Part shown: in pieces, positions 42,564 to 53,570 of the stretch
Layout of the letters: each line of letters starts with the position of its first letter
Numbering within the stretch: the stretch's first letter is position 1
NCBI GenBank assembly: GCA_024803745.1
Contig: JANJXV010000013.1
Span: 1,612,001 to 1,676,000, forward strand
Origin: Megascapheus bottae
Lineage: Eukaryota; Chordata; Mammalia; Rodentia; Geomyidae
Direction: 5' to 3'
DNA: 64,000 bases
Position numbers and translations under genes: made by a program
Notes under the pieces: generated by a model
What the model saw: only the letters and a program-made list of their open reading frames with translations
What the model was told of the DNA's origin: nothing
The model's database searches: none

Positions 42564-42655
42564 CTTAATGTAGAAAGCTGATTTTTTTTTGTAGCATCTT
42601 CCAGTCCTCTGCTTGATGTAGAAAGCTTTTTTGTGACATCTTCCAGTCCTCTGCA
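42564..42655. repeat. Two-copy tandem duplication (~46-bp unit)
   Basis: 42564-42611 and 42612-42655 share 'ttratgtagaaagct', a T run and 'catcttccagtcctctgc'. The copies differ in T-run length and a few bases. Confidence 0.85.
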
Positions 42656-43946
42656 AAAGTCTCAAATATTCATGCTCACTGGTCCTGGGCAGTGGAATCT
42701 ATATGTAAAAATGGAAAGAGCCCTGGGGATTATCTAAAATAGCCTAATCTTTTCAGATCTGATCAAAGGATGATTTCCTCAAGCCCCAGACTTGGAGCTC
42801 TTCAAAGAATTAAATTCTGAGACCCTCTCTGAACATAAAAGTAGATGGCTCAGTGCCACAAGTACACACGTTCTGAATCTAGGCTCTCTGCAATCTACTA
42901 TAAAGCCTGTTTCTGTTTTCTTTCCTCTCTGCCCATCCTTTATCAGAATTTTTCTTGTTCCTAACCATACCCCATACCCTTTGTGCCCATCAAGATCTGT
43001 GAACAGTAAAATTAAGATCAGCCTCTCATGGGTTAGATTTGAATCCTAGGACTCACTGTAAGGGGACAAGATTTGCCTCTGTTGGAAGAATTTAGATACT
43101 TCCTCTCCACATGTGTTAGAAGAGACATTTCAAAAGAAGAGTCAAAATCACAACATGAAGGCAGTTGTTTATTGAGACAACATCTAAGGCAGCTCTCATA
43201 TGAGTATGAGCCAAAAGAGATTCAAGAATGCATTCCTTCCCCTGCCTCACATACCTTCATAGCCTATGCAGATGTTTCCAGCTGCTGGTAGACTTGTCTT
43301 GACATAGCATTCTCCGGTGCTTTGGTTTTCTCTGTGAACTCCAACTTATCTTTACACCAACTGGAAATCCTGCTGCCACAAAATATAAAAAAAGCTGGGC
43401 ATCAGGCCTTGAATGCAAGCCCCAGTACCTACAGACACAAACATGGAAAAAATTAGGTAAGTAAATAAATAATTAAATGAAAGAATTCCCTCTTCCTTCC
43501 CAAATCACAGCTCTGCAGAGTCTTTCTTTTGATCATCCTCTGGACTCCACAGCTGTCTCTGCCTTCCATCAAAGCCTGTGGGTGTTTATTACATTTTCCC
43601 CCCTGGAATCTTTTTTCAGAATCATTGCTTTGTGCCTCATCCCTTCACAGCCTGGTTCTCAGTCAGAGGGCAAGAATTTCAAACTTCAAATATACCTTCT
43701 CAGAGCTTGCAGATGCTACTGTGAGCCAATGCAGGAGATCTTCAATATTTTTCTGCTATTAACTTCTCCATCTCTATGAGACTTTCTTCCAACGGGATTT
43801 TGTATGTATACCTATGTCCACTCTTAGGAAGATTTCATTTTTAATCATTTAACCATATGATATAATCTAGAAGATATCTTTACGATATGATAAATTATTT
43901 CTAAATATCTTCTGCTTATTCTGATCTATTGTCCTGGTCTCAGTCT
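42656..43946. other. No gene recognised (1.3 kb)
   Basis: Frames of 70-100 residues at 42792, 43073 and 43477 show no known motif. 43385-43440 holds a short Geo-arm-like scrap ('gggcatcaggccttgaatgcaagccccag'). Confidence 0.5.
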
Positions 43947-43959
43947 ACAACATTTCTTT

Positions 43960-44516
43960 TTTTTCATATATTTTTTATTGTAATTAATAGAAGGGTTACA
44001 TTATATTTGCCAGATAGAAGATGCATTCATTCACATACATTGATACCCTTTCTCATGTCTTGGTCCCCATTTCCCTCCCCCCCCACCCCTCATCTTGTTT
44101 TCCCCCCTAACCTATCCAATTTCAAATAACCAAATACAAATATATCCAATATATCAGATAACAAAGTGAGATATTGTAACAATATGAGATAACCAAGGGA
44201 CAGCAAAAGAGATGAGGGATAACATAGTACATTAAGGACAGCAATCACGCATTATATGTATTTTGTTTCCTTATCCTGGAGGTCCTTACATTTAGTGTCA
44301 TACTATACGGCCTTATGTATCTAGGTTTGCTCTATTGCAAATCTCTGCTAGGAGAGCCCAAGGTTTCTACTGATTATGACAAATGAGGGAAACCATTGAG
44401 CCTATGTTCCTTTGAGTCTGGCTTACTTCACTTAATGATTTTTTCTAAGTCTTTCCATTTCCTAATAAATGTGGCGATATCATTCTTTCTGACAGCCCCA
44501 TAGAATTCCATTGTCC
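43960..44516 (-). mobile_element. L1 3' UTR and ORF2 end, antisense
   Basis: acaacatttcttt (43947-43959) and acaccatttcttt (44517-44529) flank it. It runs from the reversed tail to 'ctgacagccccatagaattccattgtcc'. Confidence 0.92.
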
Positions 44517-44529
44517 ACACCATTTCTTT

Positions 44530-44796
44530 ACCTGGATGTCAGTTTTCTGAGAAATCTTCATGCTTCCTGTCTGCCACTCCCTCACTCTGTATATTCCCCA
44601 CCGTCACCACTGGAACCTGTCCAAAAAAGAGCTGACCCTAAGTGAGTGCCCTCAACCAGGAGGATTAGAAAAAAGACCCAAAATCTTTATTATAACATTT
44701 ATTGACTTTGGAAATCATTGCCCCAAATCACAGTTCAGGAGACAAGAACTACATACACGCTGTTACTCTAATTCATTTTATTTTACCTGATTTTAT
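44530..44796. other. No feature recognised
   Basis: Anonymous sequence between two antisense L1 copies. Confidence 0.5.
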
Positions 44797-45828
44797 TCTT
44801 TTTAATTTTTGTTGTAATTAATAGAAAGTTTAAATTATATTCATCAGATAGAAGGTGCATTACTTCACAAACATTAATACCCCTTCTCATGTTTCTGTAC
44901 CCATTTCCCTCCCGCACTCCCTCCCCTCATCTTGTTTTCCCCTTCCCTCTCCTATTTCAAATAAACAAATAAACATATATACAATATACCAGATAACAAG
45001 GTAAGATACTGTAATAATATGACATAACCAAGGGACAACAAAAGAGATGAGAAATAACATAGTACATTAAGAATAACAGCCCCACATTATACGGCTTTTG
45101 TTTCCATACCCTGGAGGTCCTTTCATTTAGCCTCATCCTATACAGCCTTACATATCTTGGTTTTTGTTCTATTGTAAACCTCTGCTAGGAGTGCCCACGA
45201 TTTCTACTGATTATGACAAATGAGGAAAACCATTGAGCCTATGTTCCTTTGAGTCTGCCTTTCTTCACTTCATATGATTTTTTTCCAAGTCTTTCCATTT
45301 CCTTACAAATGGGGTGATGCCATTCTTTCTGACAGCAGCATAGAATTCCATTGTGTATAAATACCACATCTTGTTAATCCACTCATCAAGTGAGGGGCAT
45401 CTGGGTTGGTTCCATATCTTTGCTATGGTAAACAGGGCTGCAATGAGTATTATTGTGCTAGTGAATTTACTATGTCCTTGTTTCTGGACGGTTGGGTAAA
45501 TGCCAACTAGTGGAATTGCTGGGTCATAGGGGAGTTCTATGTTTAGCCTTTTGAGGAACTGCCATACTGCTTTCTATAGTGGTTGAACAAGTTTACACTC
45601 CCACCAACAGTGTAGTAGTGATCCCTGTTGGCCACATCCCCTCCAGCATCTGTTGTTATTAGATTTTTTGATCATGGCCATTGTAATTGGAGTGAAGTGG
45701 AATCTTAGAGTTGTTTTGATTTGGTTTTTTGTTTTGGCCAGAGATGTTGAGCATTTCTTCATGTTTCTATAGGCCATTCTTATTTCTTCTTCAGAGAAGA
45801 CTCTAAGTTTTTGGCCCATCTTTAGGGA
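44797..45828 (-). mobile_element. L1 3' UTR and ORF2 C-terminus, antisense (longest 3' copy)
   Basis: About 1.03 kb. Read on the minus strand, a frame encodes the C-terminal ORF2p segment with the cysteine-rich motif CWRGCGQQGSLLHCWWECK, followed by LVQPL and then TAG where the sister copy at 1-752 has TGG. This copy therefore carries an early stop. Downstream come the L1 3' UTR with its G-rich block (reversed near 44907-44945) and the A-rich end at 44797. The 5' truncation is at about 45828. Confidence 0.95.
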
Positions 45829-45949
45829 TGAAGAGGGAGAAAGAAAGAGCATAGATGAGCTGAAACACATAGAAAGGAGATAAAGAGAAGACAGTACATC
45901 ATTAGAACAATGAAGTTTTTATTTAACATTTTATTTAATATTTTCTCTA

Positions 45950-46100
45950 TACTTGATTCTCATGATTGCTATCTGAAGTAGCTATTACAGCTATTTACAA
46001 ATCAGTCAAATGAAACTCAGAAAGGTTAAGTGCCCTGTTCAGAGTTGCACACTTTGTAAGTGGTAGAATTAGTTTTATTGAATCCCTGTTTTGTAAATCA
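45950..46100 (+). mobile_element. MIR SINE (ancient)
   Basis: 'ttgattctcatgattgctatctgaagtagctattacagctatttacaaatcagtcaaatgaaactcagaaaggttaagtgccctg' and 'ttgcacactttgtaagtggtagaattag' follow the MIR core. Confidence 0.72.
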
Positions 46101-46127
46101 CCCCACACATCTGGAAAACACAAACTG

Positions 46128-46365
46128 CCAGCTAAAGTGCCTGTTACTCACACCTTAAGTCCTAGTTTCTTACAAGACTAGGATATGAGGATGGAAGTCT
46201 AAAGCCAAACAGGGTCAGAAAAATCTATGAGACTTTTATCTCCAATCAGCCAGCAAGAAGCCAAAAGTGGAGCTGTAGCTCAAATGATAGTTCTAAACAT
46301 CAGCAAAAAAAAGTAAAGGGGCAGGCCCAGCCCTAAGTTAAAACCCCAGTTCTGGCAAAAATAAA
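46128..46365 (+). mobile_element. B1-Geo dimeric SINE, diverged
   Basis: 'gtgcctgttactcacaccttaagtcctag', 'gagacttttatctccaatcagcc', 'gtggagctgtagctcaaatg' and 'gttaaaaccccagttctggc' plus A-rich sequence leading into a GGAA array. Confidence 0.78.
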
Positions 46366-46370
46366 AATAG

Positions 46371-46516
46371 GAAGGAAGGAAGGAAGGAAGGAAGGAAGGA
46401 AGGAAGGAAGGAAGGAAGGAAGGAAGGAAAGAAGGAAAGAAGGAAAGAAGGAAAGAAGGAAGGAAGGAAGGAAGGAAGGCAAAGGCAGGCGAAGGCAGGC
46501 AAAGGCAGGCAGGCAG
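46371..46516. repeat. (GGAA)n followed by (GGCA)n array
   Basis: About 110 bases of GGAA/AGAA units pass into GGCA/GGCAAA units at 46480. It starts in the tail of the adjoining SINE. Confidence 0.96.
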
Positions 46517-46927
46517 CTATTTTTCTTCCCTCCAGCATGGTCTCTGGCACACAGTGGTATATGTAATTGCACTGAACTAATAATGAATTATAGACAATAT
46601 TCGATATATAAGATTGGGTATGTCACTTCACAGCTCTTCACATCCTGTTTGTGTGAGAAGCTGATAATGCCTCTAAAGTGATCTTCCCCTGCAAGGCTAA
46701 GTCCTTTTGATCAATTCTTCATAACTTCAAACTAGACATACCAAATAACTTCCCTCTTCCCTTTGCTATTAGGAAATGTTCAAAACATTTTCCTACCTTA
46801 AATGCATTTCATGATGAGACACACTCCATTGTTCTCACTTTTTCTCTTCTCTTATGGACAACTTAGGCAAACTTAAACCTAGGTCCCTCAGGATACTGGA
46901 ATGTTCTTCTACCTGCTCTTCTTAGAT
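46517..46927. other. No feature recognised
   Basis: Anonymous sequence. Confidence 0.5.
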
Positions 46928-47600
46928 TGCTCATGCATTTGTTTTCTATTGCTGTGCCATAAATGACCACAAATTTGTTGTCTGACTCCTCAGTTAGAAG
47001 TTTGGCAGCCTGACTAAAATGAAGGTACTATCTGATGTTCTCATCTGGAGAGCATGGAGTTCTTTTAAGAAACCCTGATTAAAGCCTGTGACCTAGCTAC
47101 TCAGGAGAATGAGATCTGAAGATCAAGGTTCAGAGCCAGCCTGGGCACAAAAGGACCTGAGACTCTTATCTCCAATTAACCTCTAGAAAACTGGGAAGGG
47201 TGGCTTGGCTCAAGGGTAGGGTAGTGGCCTTGAGCTGAAGAGCTCAGAGACAGTGTCCAGGCCAAGTTCAAGCCACATGACCCCCCCCCGTCCTCTCCCC
47301 CCAAAAAGAAACACTGATTATTGGTGAAAATTGCTTCCTTGTGGTCTGGCCTAAATTCCAAGTTTTCCTATTCCATTATACCCAGAACTGCTTCATTGAA
47401 TGCCTGTGTTTTGTTGCTATTTTTTCCCTCTGTCTTCCCCACTGTGACTTAAGGGCTCATGAAATTACATTAGATCTATGTAATTAAACCAGAATAGCCT
47501 GATTGATTTTTTTAAGGTTACAAAATTCTATAGCCTTAATCTCATGGACAAAGTCCCTTTGTCAAGGAATATAGCATTGTCATTGGCATAAACACTAGAA
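46928..47600 (-). mobile_element. MaLR LTR (MLT1-like), antisense, split by a SINE
   Basis: 'catgcatttgttttctattgctgtgccataaatgaccacaaatttg', 'gtcatctggagagcatgg'-like text up to 47066, then after the SINE 'attgcttccttgtggtctggcc' and 'gacttaagggctcatgaaattacattagatc'. The first part is the clearer; the far end is uncertain. Confidence 0.55.
47082..47305 (+). mobile_element. B1-Geo SINE inserted in a MaLR LTR
   Basis: aagaaaccctgatta (47067-47081) and aagaaacactgatta (47306-47320) flank it. It begins at 'aagcctgtgacctagctactcagg', so it is 5'-truncated by about 20 bases. The tail has become C-rich at 47280-47302 instead of A-rich. Confidence 0.92.
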
Positions 47601-47674
47601 GAGCCATCACTTCAACTCTCAAGGTGATGTCCAACTGATGAGTCCCATGCTCAATTTCTGTTTAGTACTATTTG

Positions 47675-47675
<1 letters not shown>

Positions 47676-47733
<58 letters not shown>
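47676..47733. repeat. (CT)n microsatellite
   Basis: About 28 uninterrupted CT units, followed by a C/T-rich stretch to 47760. Confidence 0.97.
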
Positions 47734-47736
<3 letters not shown>

Positions 47737-47760
47737 CTCTCCCTCCCCCCCTCTCTCATT

Positions 47761-48422
47761 TCTATATTTCTCAGGATGGTCACACATGTTTAAAACCATC
47801 ACCAGGCCCAGTTTCATTTATTCTATTCAAGTTATTTTCCTTGATCATGGATCTCTATGGAACAAATGCTATTTACTGACACATGTCCTTAACTTTCATT
47901 TCAGTATTCTTGCATTTTGAAATCAACAACAGAACAATGAGGCTATTCAAGACACAGAAATTTTCAAATAACTGTCTGTTGGCTTGATTTATTACTTAAT
48001 TATATAAACTTAAGAAAATGACAAAAAGCTAACAATACAGATTAAACTCATAGTCTTGTCATGTCTATGTCAATTACATAAAAACACATGGGCATATTTT
48101 TCTCTCTATATTTAAAACCAATAATTCAGCAAGAAAGTAGGTCATGTCCTCAATAAAATGAATGGAATTACAATTTATAATCTCATTTTATGTTTATCTT
48201 AGTCATAGCCTTTAAAAATTCAAGCAACAATTATGGATTCATTCATCAGTTTCAAGCCTCGTTTGGCTAAAGTAAGTTTAGCATAAACGAGGACAAAGCA
48301 AATATTCTGTGGGAATGAATGGCTCTATTTGAAAGTACAGTGAGAGGTAATCATAAAGTCCACATTCTTTACCTCAATCTGTGTTTCATACAAACATGCA
48401 GTATGTATTTGTGCAAATTAAT
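47761..48422. other. No feature recognised
   Basis: Anonymous AT-rich sequence. Confidence 0.55.
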
Positions 48423-48640
48423 TTTTTTCATTCTGATAGGACCTGGACATTCTTCCTTGGTTCTTTTTGTTCAAGATTGGTACTCTACCACTTGGGCCAC
48501 AGCTTCACTTCCAACTTTTTGGTAGTTAATTGGAGAAAAGGTTCTCAGGGACTGTTTATCCCTGAGTGGGCTTCAAACTGGGATCCTCAGATCTCAGCTT
48601 CCTTTGTAGACAGAAGTTACAGATATGAGCGACCAGGACC
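48423..48640 (-). mobile_element. B1-Geo-type SINE, antisense, diverged
   Basis: A T-rich run, then 'ctctaccacttgggccacagcttcacttccaactttttggtagttaattgg', 'ggcttcaaactgggatcctcagatctcagc' and 'agaagttacagatatgagc'. Confidence 0.75.
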
Positions 48641-49028
48641 TTACTTTGTACACATGATCAGGCATTAAACAAAGCATACCAACCTATATTTTAAAGAGAC
48701 TTTTAGAACTGATCACAATATATAGCACAAAATAGGTATTCAGTAAATATTTAATAATGAACAGGTAGAAAATGCAGTCTATATGCTATACCAAAGAACT
48801 CAAGCTGAGTTGAAGGAAAGAGAAGCCAGAGAAGAAGCAACCAATTGAGGGAACTGGAATCACCCAACAAGCTGAGCAGCCAGTATGGACTTCTGTGAGA
48901 CTCTGCAGACGTGAATGGGACTGGTGTGTGAGAGTTAAATAAGATCTATGAGGGGGAAAAAAAGAAGTGTCTTAAGAACTAGAGATAATTAGGCACAATG
49001 CCCAAGAGCTTATATTGTTAGTCCGTTT
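48641..49028. other. No feature recognised
   Basis: Anonymous sequence. Confidence 0.5.
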
Positions 49029-49044
49029 AAGATTAATATTTTAG

Positions 49045-49233
49045 GGCCAGGAGTTTGGCCTAGGGGTAGAGTGTCTGTCTAGCATGCACAAAGACCCAGG
49101 CTCAATTCCTCGGTACCACATACATAGAAAAAAGTGGTGCTGAGGCTCAAGTGGTAGAGCTCTAGCCTTGAGAAAGTCCAAGGACAGTGCTCAGGCCCTG
49201 AGCTCAAGCCCAGGACTGGCAAAAAAAAAAAAA
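49045..49233 (+). mobile_element. IDL-Geo dimeric SINE
   Basis: A perfect 16-base duplication aagattaatattttag at 49029-49044 and 49234-49249. The linker is shortened ('catagaaaaaagtggtgctgagg'). The 3' duplication directly abuts the next SINE. Confidence 0.96.
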
Positions 49234-49249
49234 AAGATTAATATTTTAG

Positions 49250-49521
49250 CCTGGTGTGGTGGCTCATGCCTGTAATCCTAGCTACTCAGGGAGCTGAGAT
49301 CTGAGGATCAAGGTTCAAAGCCATCCCCGGCACAAAAGGACCTGAGACTCTTATCTCCAATTAACCTTGAGAAAATGGGAACATAAGGCTTGGCTCAAGG
49401 GTAGGGTGGCAGCCTAGAGCTGATTTGCTCAGGGACAATGTCCAGGCCCAGGGATAGGGTGGTAGCCTTGATCTGAAGAGCTCAAGGACAGCGCCCAGCC
49501 GAGTTCAAGTCCCATAACCCA
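49250..49521 (+). mobile_element. B1-Geo SINE with internally duplicated right arm
   Basis: The left arm is well preserved ('cctggtgtggtggctcatgcctgtaatcctagctactcagg'). The right-arm block 'gggtagggtggcagcct...gctcagggacaatgtccaggccca' at 49398-49453 is followed by a second version 'gggatagggtggtagcct...gctcaaggacagcgcccagcc' at 49453-49500. It is therefore about 55 bases longer than sister copies. Confidence 0.9.
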
Positions 49522-49522
49522 C

Positions 49523-49567
<45 letters not shown>
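49522..49567. repeat. (AAT)n microsatellite
   Basis: About 15 AAT units forming the tail of the preceding SINE. Confidence 0.96.
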
Positions 49568-49568
<1 letters not shown>

Positions 49569-49620
49569 TTTTACAATCTCGAAAACCTCATCTATCCTGA
49601 TTTGAAGACTCTAGATTAGA

Positions 49621-49850
49621 GCTGGGTGCCAGTGGCTTGCTCCTGTATTCCTTGCTTTTTAGGAGGCTGAGATCTGAGGATCAAAGGTAAAAAACAGCCC
49701 AGGCTGGAAAGTCTGCTAGACCCTTATCTCCAATCATCAACAAAGCAGGAAGTAGAGGTGTCCTCCAGTGGCAGAGCAGAAAACCTAAGCCCTGAGCGCA
49801 AGACATTCTTTTCCAAAGTGCCGGACAACCTCCAGTTACAAAAACAAAAG
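49621..49850 (+). mobile_element. B1-Geo dimeric SINE
   Basis: 'gctgggtgccagtggcttgctcctgtattcc', 'aggaggctgagatctgaggatcaaagg', 'cccttatctccaatcatcaac' and 'gcagagcagaaaacctaagccctgag'. The right arm is altered towards the end. Confidence 0.85.
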
Positions 49851-49853
49851 ATG

Positions 49854-50080
49854 GCCAGGCACCATGGCTCACGCCTGTAATTCTAGCTACTCAGGAGGCT
49901 GAGATCTGAGGATCAAGGTTCAAAGCTAGCCTGGGCACAAAAGGATCTGAGACTCCTACAAAGACTCCAATTGATCTCTAGAAGACAGGAAGTGGGGCTT
50001 GGTTCAAGGGTAGAATGGTAGCCTTGATCCAAAGAGCTCAGGAACAGTGCCCAGGCCCAGAGTTAGAGTCCCATGACCCA
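49854..50080 (+). mobile_element. B1-Geo dimeric SINE, well preserved
   Basis: 'ggccaggcaccatggctcacgcctgtaattctagctactcaggagg', 'caaggttcaaagctagcctgggc', 'tagccttgatccaaagagctcagg' and 'agagtcccatgaccc'. A duplicated 'agactcc' stretch sits in the linker. The tail is (AAAC)n-like to 50116. Confidence 0.92.
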
Positions 50081-50116
50081 ATTAAAATAAAATAAAAAAA
50101 CAAACAAACAAAAAAC

Positions 50117-51242
50117 GATGAAGCGAATATCTATAGAATTCACCTTGGGTTCCAGAGGCTCCAGTCACTTCCTCTCAAGCTTATAAAAAATTAGTCCTGT
50201 TCCCATGGGGATTTTCTGGCCATGTCCTTTGCTCAAAAGCCCTGCCTTCTCGTGCCAACCATCACATCCTGTGGCCCCTAGGATTTCACTTGTCACATGT
50301 CCCTCACTTACCCAAGCCTCCTGGAAACCAAACCACATCGTTTACTTCCTTCAACCCACATTGATTTCCAGCTGTCAGAGTGGTTTTTAATATAAGCCTG
50401 GTGTGCCATATCCAAGACGTCACAGCCCTCCGCAGGATCAAATTATGCCACAGAGCCTTGGAAACAAATGCTCCAAAATAAATGGAAGGATTAAAGGGAA
50501 AGTACATCGTTTTACTGGTTTAAATTAACTATTCTTTTTGTTAGCAAAGACACCAAAACTATCCAATTCCTCTGCGATGAAGTAGCAACCCAAGGCCAAG
50601 CAAGGAGTGCGTTTGGGTTCTATTCACACTGGCTGCTGTTTTTTTTCCCAGGACTAGATTGTGTTCTGGGGGGCAGTAATAGCCCACTCATGATGGCCTC
50701 AAAACAGGTCTTGGAATATGTAGGACAGGCTCAACCTATGCTTCTGATTTTCTTTCAGTAATCCCTCCTCAGGCTCTAGGATGACCGTTGCGATCCTGTT
50801 GTCTACCTCCTTTGAGGTCTTAAAAGAGTTCCTCTATCTCCTTTTGAGTGACACAGTATGAAATTCTGGAAGAAGACTCCTATGAATCTGCACGTGTTAT
50901 CTACAGACTGATTGGATTTAGAAATTAAGTGACTTCCTTTTTCTTCTCTCCAGCTGCAGAGCATATTGCCAGTGTAATTGGCTCTTTGAATTTCATTCTA
51001 TTCTTAACAATATTTGAGCTTGCAATTAGGTAGTGGGCTATACAGATTGCAGAATGGTTGTACTGAGTATAACGGAAACATCTCTAGGTTATTCTGGCCT
51101 CATAAGACTCCATTAAGGCATTCAGTTTCATATCTTTCCTCTTCCGTTGCTCAGAAAAAAGGTTATTTGGGAGAGGAAGAGGGGGGACTGTAGTAAGAAG
51201 GGGGAATTGGTGATGGCTATTGAAATTTCTAGCAAGAACAAA
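50117..51242. other. No gene recognised (1.1 kb)
   Basis: 50200-50450 is relatively GC-rich and could contain an old L2 fragment, but I cannot confirm it. No coding frame stands out. Confidence 0.45.
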
Positions 51243-51260
51243 TTGAGATGAACTATATTT

Positions 51261-51737
51261 TTTCATATATTTTATTGTAATTAATAGAAAGGTTACATTA
51301 TATTCACCAGATAGAAGGTGCATTACTTCACTTACATTGATACCCTTTCTCATGTCTTGGTCCCCATTTCCCTTCCCCCACCCCCGTCCCTCATCTTGTT
51401 TTCCTCCCTTCTCTATCCAATTTCAAATAACCAAATACAAATATATCCATTATATCAGATAACAAAGTGAAATACTGTAACAATATGAGATAACCAAGGG
51501 ACAGCAAAAGAGATGAGATAACATAATACATTAAGGACAACAATCACTCATTATATGGCTTTTGTTTCTATATCCCGGAGGTCCTTTCATTTAGCATCAT
51601 TCTATATGGTCTTAAGTATCCAGGTTTTGTTCTGTTGTAAATTTCTGCTAGGAAAGCCCAAAGTTTCTACTGATTATGACAAATGAGGAAAACCATTGAG
51701 CCTAAGTTCCTTCACTTAATATAATTTTTTCTAAGTC
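51261..51737 (-). mobile_element. L1 3' UTR, antisense, with perfect target-site duplication
   Basis: ttgagatgaactatattt at 51243-51260 and again at 51738-51755 (18 bases, identical). It spans the reversed tail through 'gcctaagttccttcacttaatataattttttctaagtc'. Together with its high similarity to 43960 and 33803, this marks it as a recent insertion. Confidence 0.97.
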
Positions 51738-51807
51738 TTGAGATGAACTATATTTAATAAGAATAAAAATTAAGGCAAACTAATTTCTAAAACGTAAAGC
51801 AAGTAGG

Positions 51808-51997
51808 TGACAGATGTTTGGCATAGTGGTAGAGAACTTGCCAAGTATGCATGAAGACCCAGGTTTGATTCCTCGGTACCATATACATAGAAAAAAAAAC
51901 AGAAGTTGTGCTGTGGTTCAAGTGGTAGAGCTCCAGCCTTGAAAATGCCCAAGGACAGTGTTCAGGCCCTGAGTAAAGCCCCAGGACTGGTAAAAAA
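51808..51997 (+). mobile_element. IDL-Geo dimeric SINE
   Basis: 'gacagatgtttggcatagtggtagagaacttgccaagtatgcatgaagacc' with B box 'aggtttgattc'. The Geo arm reads 'tgtgctgtggttcaagtggtagagctccagcc', then 'gtaaagccccaggactgg'. Confidence 0.9.
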
Positions 51998-52139
51998 AAT
52001 AATAAAAATAAAAGTAAACAAGCAAAATTCACTGATGTTTGGGAAAACCTTTGGTTTGACTTAGGCCCTCAGTTATTTAAATTAAATTCTAGGAAATTAG
52101 GTTTTCAGTACTACTTATTTACATTTCCACACATTTTGT

Positions 52140-52250
52140 CACTTTACTTATTCAATCAACATTTACTAAATGTTTGATAAAAACAAGTTCAGGGTAAACA
52201 GAAATAAATAAGACTTTTGAGCTGAAATAGCTCAGAATCTAAATGATCAG
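52140..52250 (+). mobile_element. Possible ancient mammalian repeat (L2/MIR era)
   Basis: 'ttattcaatcaacatttactaaatgtttg', 'aataaataagacttttgagctgaaatagctcagaatctaaatg' is reminiscent of an old interspersed repeat. The family is uncertain. Confidence 0.3.
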
Positions 52251-52542
52251 GTCAGGAAGTTTTACACCTAAACATAAAGGTTCTCTAAGATGTTTGCAGA
52301 TGCTAAAATGGAAATATCCAGAGAACTAATGACATCCCCGCAAATGTAACATTCGGGGGTGGCAGACATGAGTGAGAAATTTTTCTTAAACCAAAGAAGA
52401 AAGAAGAGAAAAAAATCCCAGAAACAAATAAACAACCAAGGAAGATCTTCTGTATAATCAAAACTGAGGTGCCCAGAGTTTGTTTCCATTACTCTTTTAC
52501 ATAAAATCCATATGTCAATTAGGGATGCTTCAAAACTGTCGT

Positions 52543-52730
52543 CCCAGCTGGGAGTTTGGCCTAGTGGTAGAGTGCTTGCCTAGCATGCACAAAGATGCCG
52601 GGGTTCGATTCCTTGGTATCACATACATAGAAAAAAATCAAAGTGGTGTTGTGACGCAAGTGGTAGAGCTTTAACCTTGAGAAAGCCCAAGCTCAGGCCC
52701 TGAGTTCAGCCCCAGGACTGGGAAAAACAA
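52543..52730 (+). mobile_element. IDL-Geo dimeric SINE
   Basis: 'cagctgggagtttggcctagtggtagagtgcttgcctagcatgcacaaagatgccg' with B box 'gggttcgattc'. The Geo arm lacks the 'gacagtg' segment ('gcccaagctcaggcc'). Confidence 0.9.
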
Positions 52731-52755
52731 GCAAACAAACTAACCACATAATCAA

Positions 52756-52960
52756 AGTCTTTTTTAAAAATTGTATTTTAATATCAGGGTGATATTTAGA
52801 GGGGTTACAGTTACATTCATCAGGTAGGTGGTACATTACTTCTTGAACATTGCTACCTCTTCCCATGTTTTTCTCCCACTTTCCCTCCTCCCACCCCTTT
52901 CAAATCATCTTGTTTCTCCCCTTCCCTTCTCCATTTCAAGTAAACAGATTAATGTTACCT
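52756..52960 (-). mobile_element. L1 3' UTR of an older subfamily, antisense
   Basis: 'tattttaatatcagggtgatatttagaggggttacagttacattcatcaggtagg' and 'caaatcatcttgtttctccccttcccttctcc' resemble 13722-13972 and 28249 more than the young copies. Confidence 0.75.
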
Positions 52961-53119
52961 GAAGGACTGAGGTGTCCACTGTTACTTCTGTATCTGAACT
53001 ATTGTATCCAGTGGTCAATGCTATGCATAAGTCAGGGGATCCTTCACTTCTTTGAATGGTGTCTTTCATTTTTACCACTTTGACTCACATTTCTAACTTG
53101 ATCTTAAAAGTAGCATGCA

Positions 53120-53316
53120 ATGGGCCATAGTGTGGCCCAGTGGTAGAGTACTGCCTAACATACACAAGGTCCTGGGCTCAATTCCTTGGTACCATATATG
53201 CCAGAAAAGCCAGAAGTGGCACTGTGGTTCAAGTGATAGAACAGTAGCCTTGAGAAAGCTCAAGGACAGTGCTCAGGCCCTGAGTTCAAGCCCCAGGACT
53301 AGCAAAAACAAAAACG
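53120..53316 (+). mobile_element. IDL-Geo dimeric SINE
   Basis: aagtagcatgca at 53108-53119 and 53317-53328 flanks it. The left arm is 'gggccatagtgtggcccagtggtagagtactgcctaacat'; the Geo arm is complete. Confidence 0.93.
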
Positions 53317-53330
53317 AAGTAGCATGCATC

Positions 53331-53570
53331 ACCAGGCACTGGTGGCTTATACACCTATAAACCTAGCTACTTAGAAGGCTGAGCTCTGAGGATTACAGTT
53401 TAGAAGCTAGTCCACACAGGAGAGTCCATGAGACTCTTATCTCCAATTAACCACTAGAAAACTGGAAGTGGAGCTGGGGCTCAAAGAGGTAGGGCAGTAG
53501 CCTTGAGCAATAAAGCTCAGGGACAGCATCTATGCCCTGAATTCAAGACCCAAGACTGACAGGAGAGAAA
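53331..53570 (+). mobile_element. B1-Geo dimeric SINE
   Basis: It starts right after the preceding element's 3' duplication: 'accaggcactggtggcttatacacctataaacctagctactta', 'ctcttatctccaattaaccac', 'tagccttgagcaataaagctcagggacagc'. Confidence 0.9.

Noticed and set aside
42792..43291. Two neighbouring plus-strand frames (85 and 72 residues) in repeat-free DNA
   Set aside because: Different frames, no recognisable motif, no splice-site logic joining them and ordinary base composition.
45574..45870. 98-residue minus-strand frame with a cysteine-rich ORF2-like end
   Set aside because: It is the tail of a truncated L1 ORF2 that stops at a TAG, with its apparent start in flanking DNA. Annotated as part of the L1, not as a gene.
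50200..50480. Relatively GC-rich stretch as a possible exon or CpG island
   Set aside because: CpG is sparse, frames are short on both strands and no splice-flanked coding block is seen. At best an old L2 fragment.
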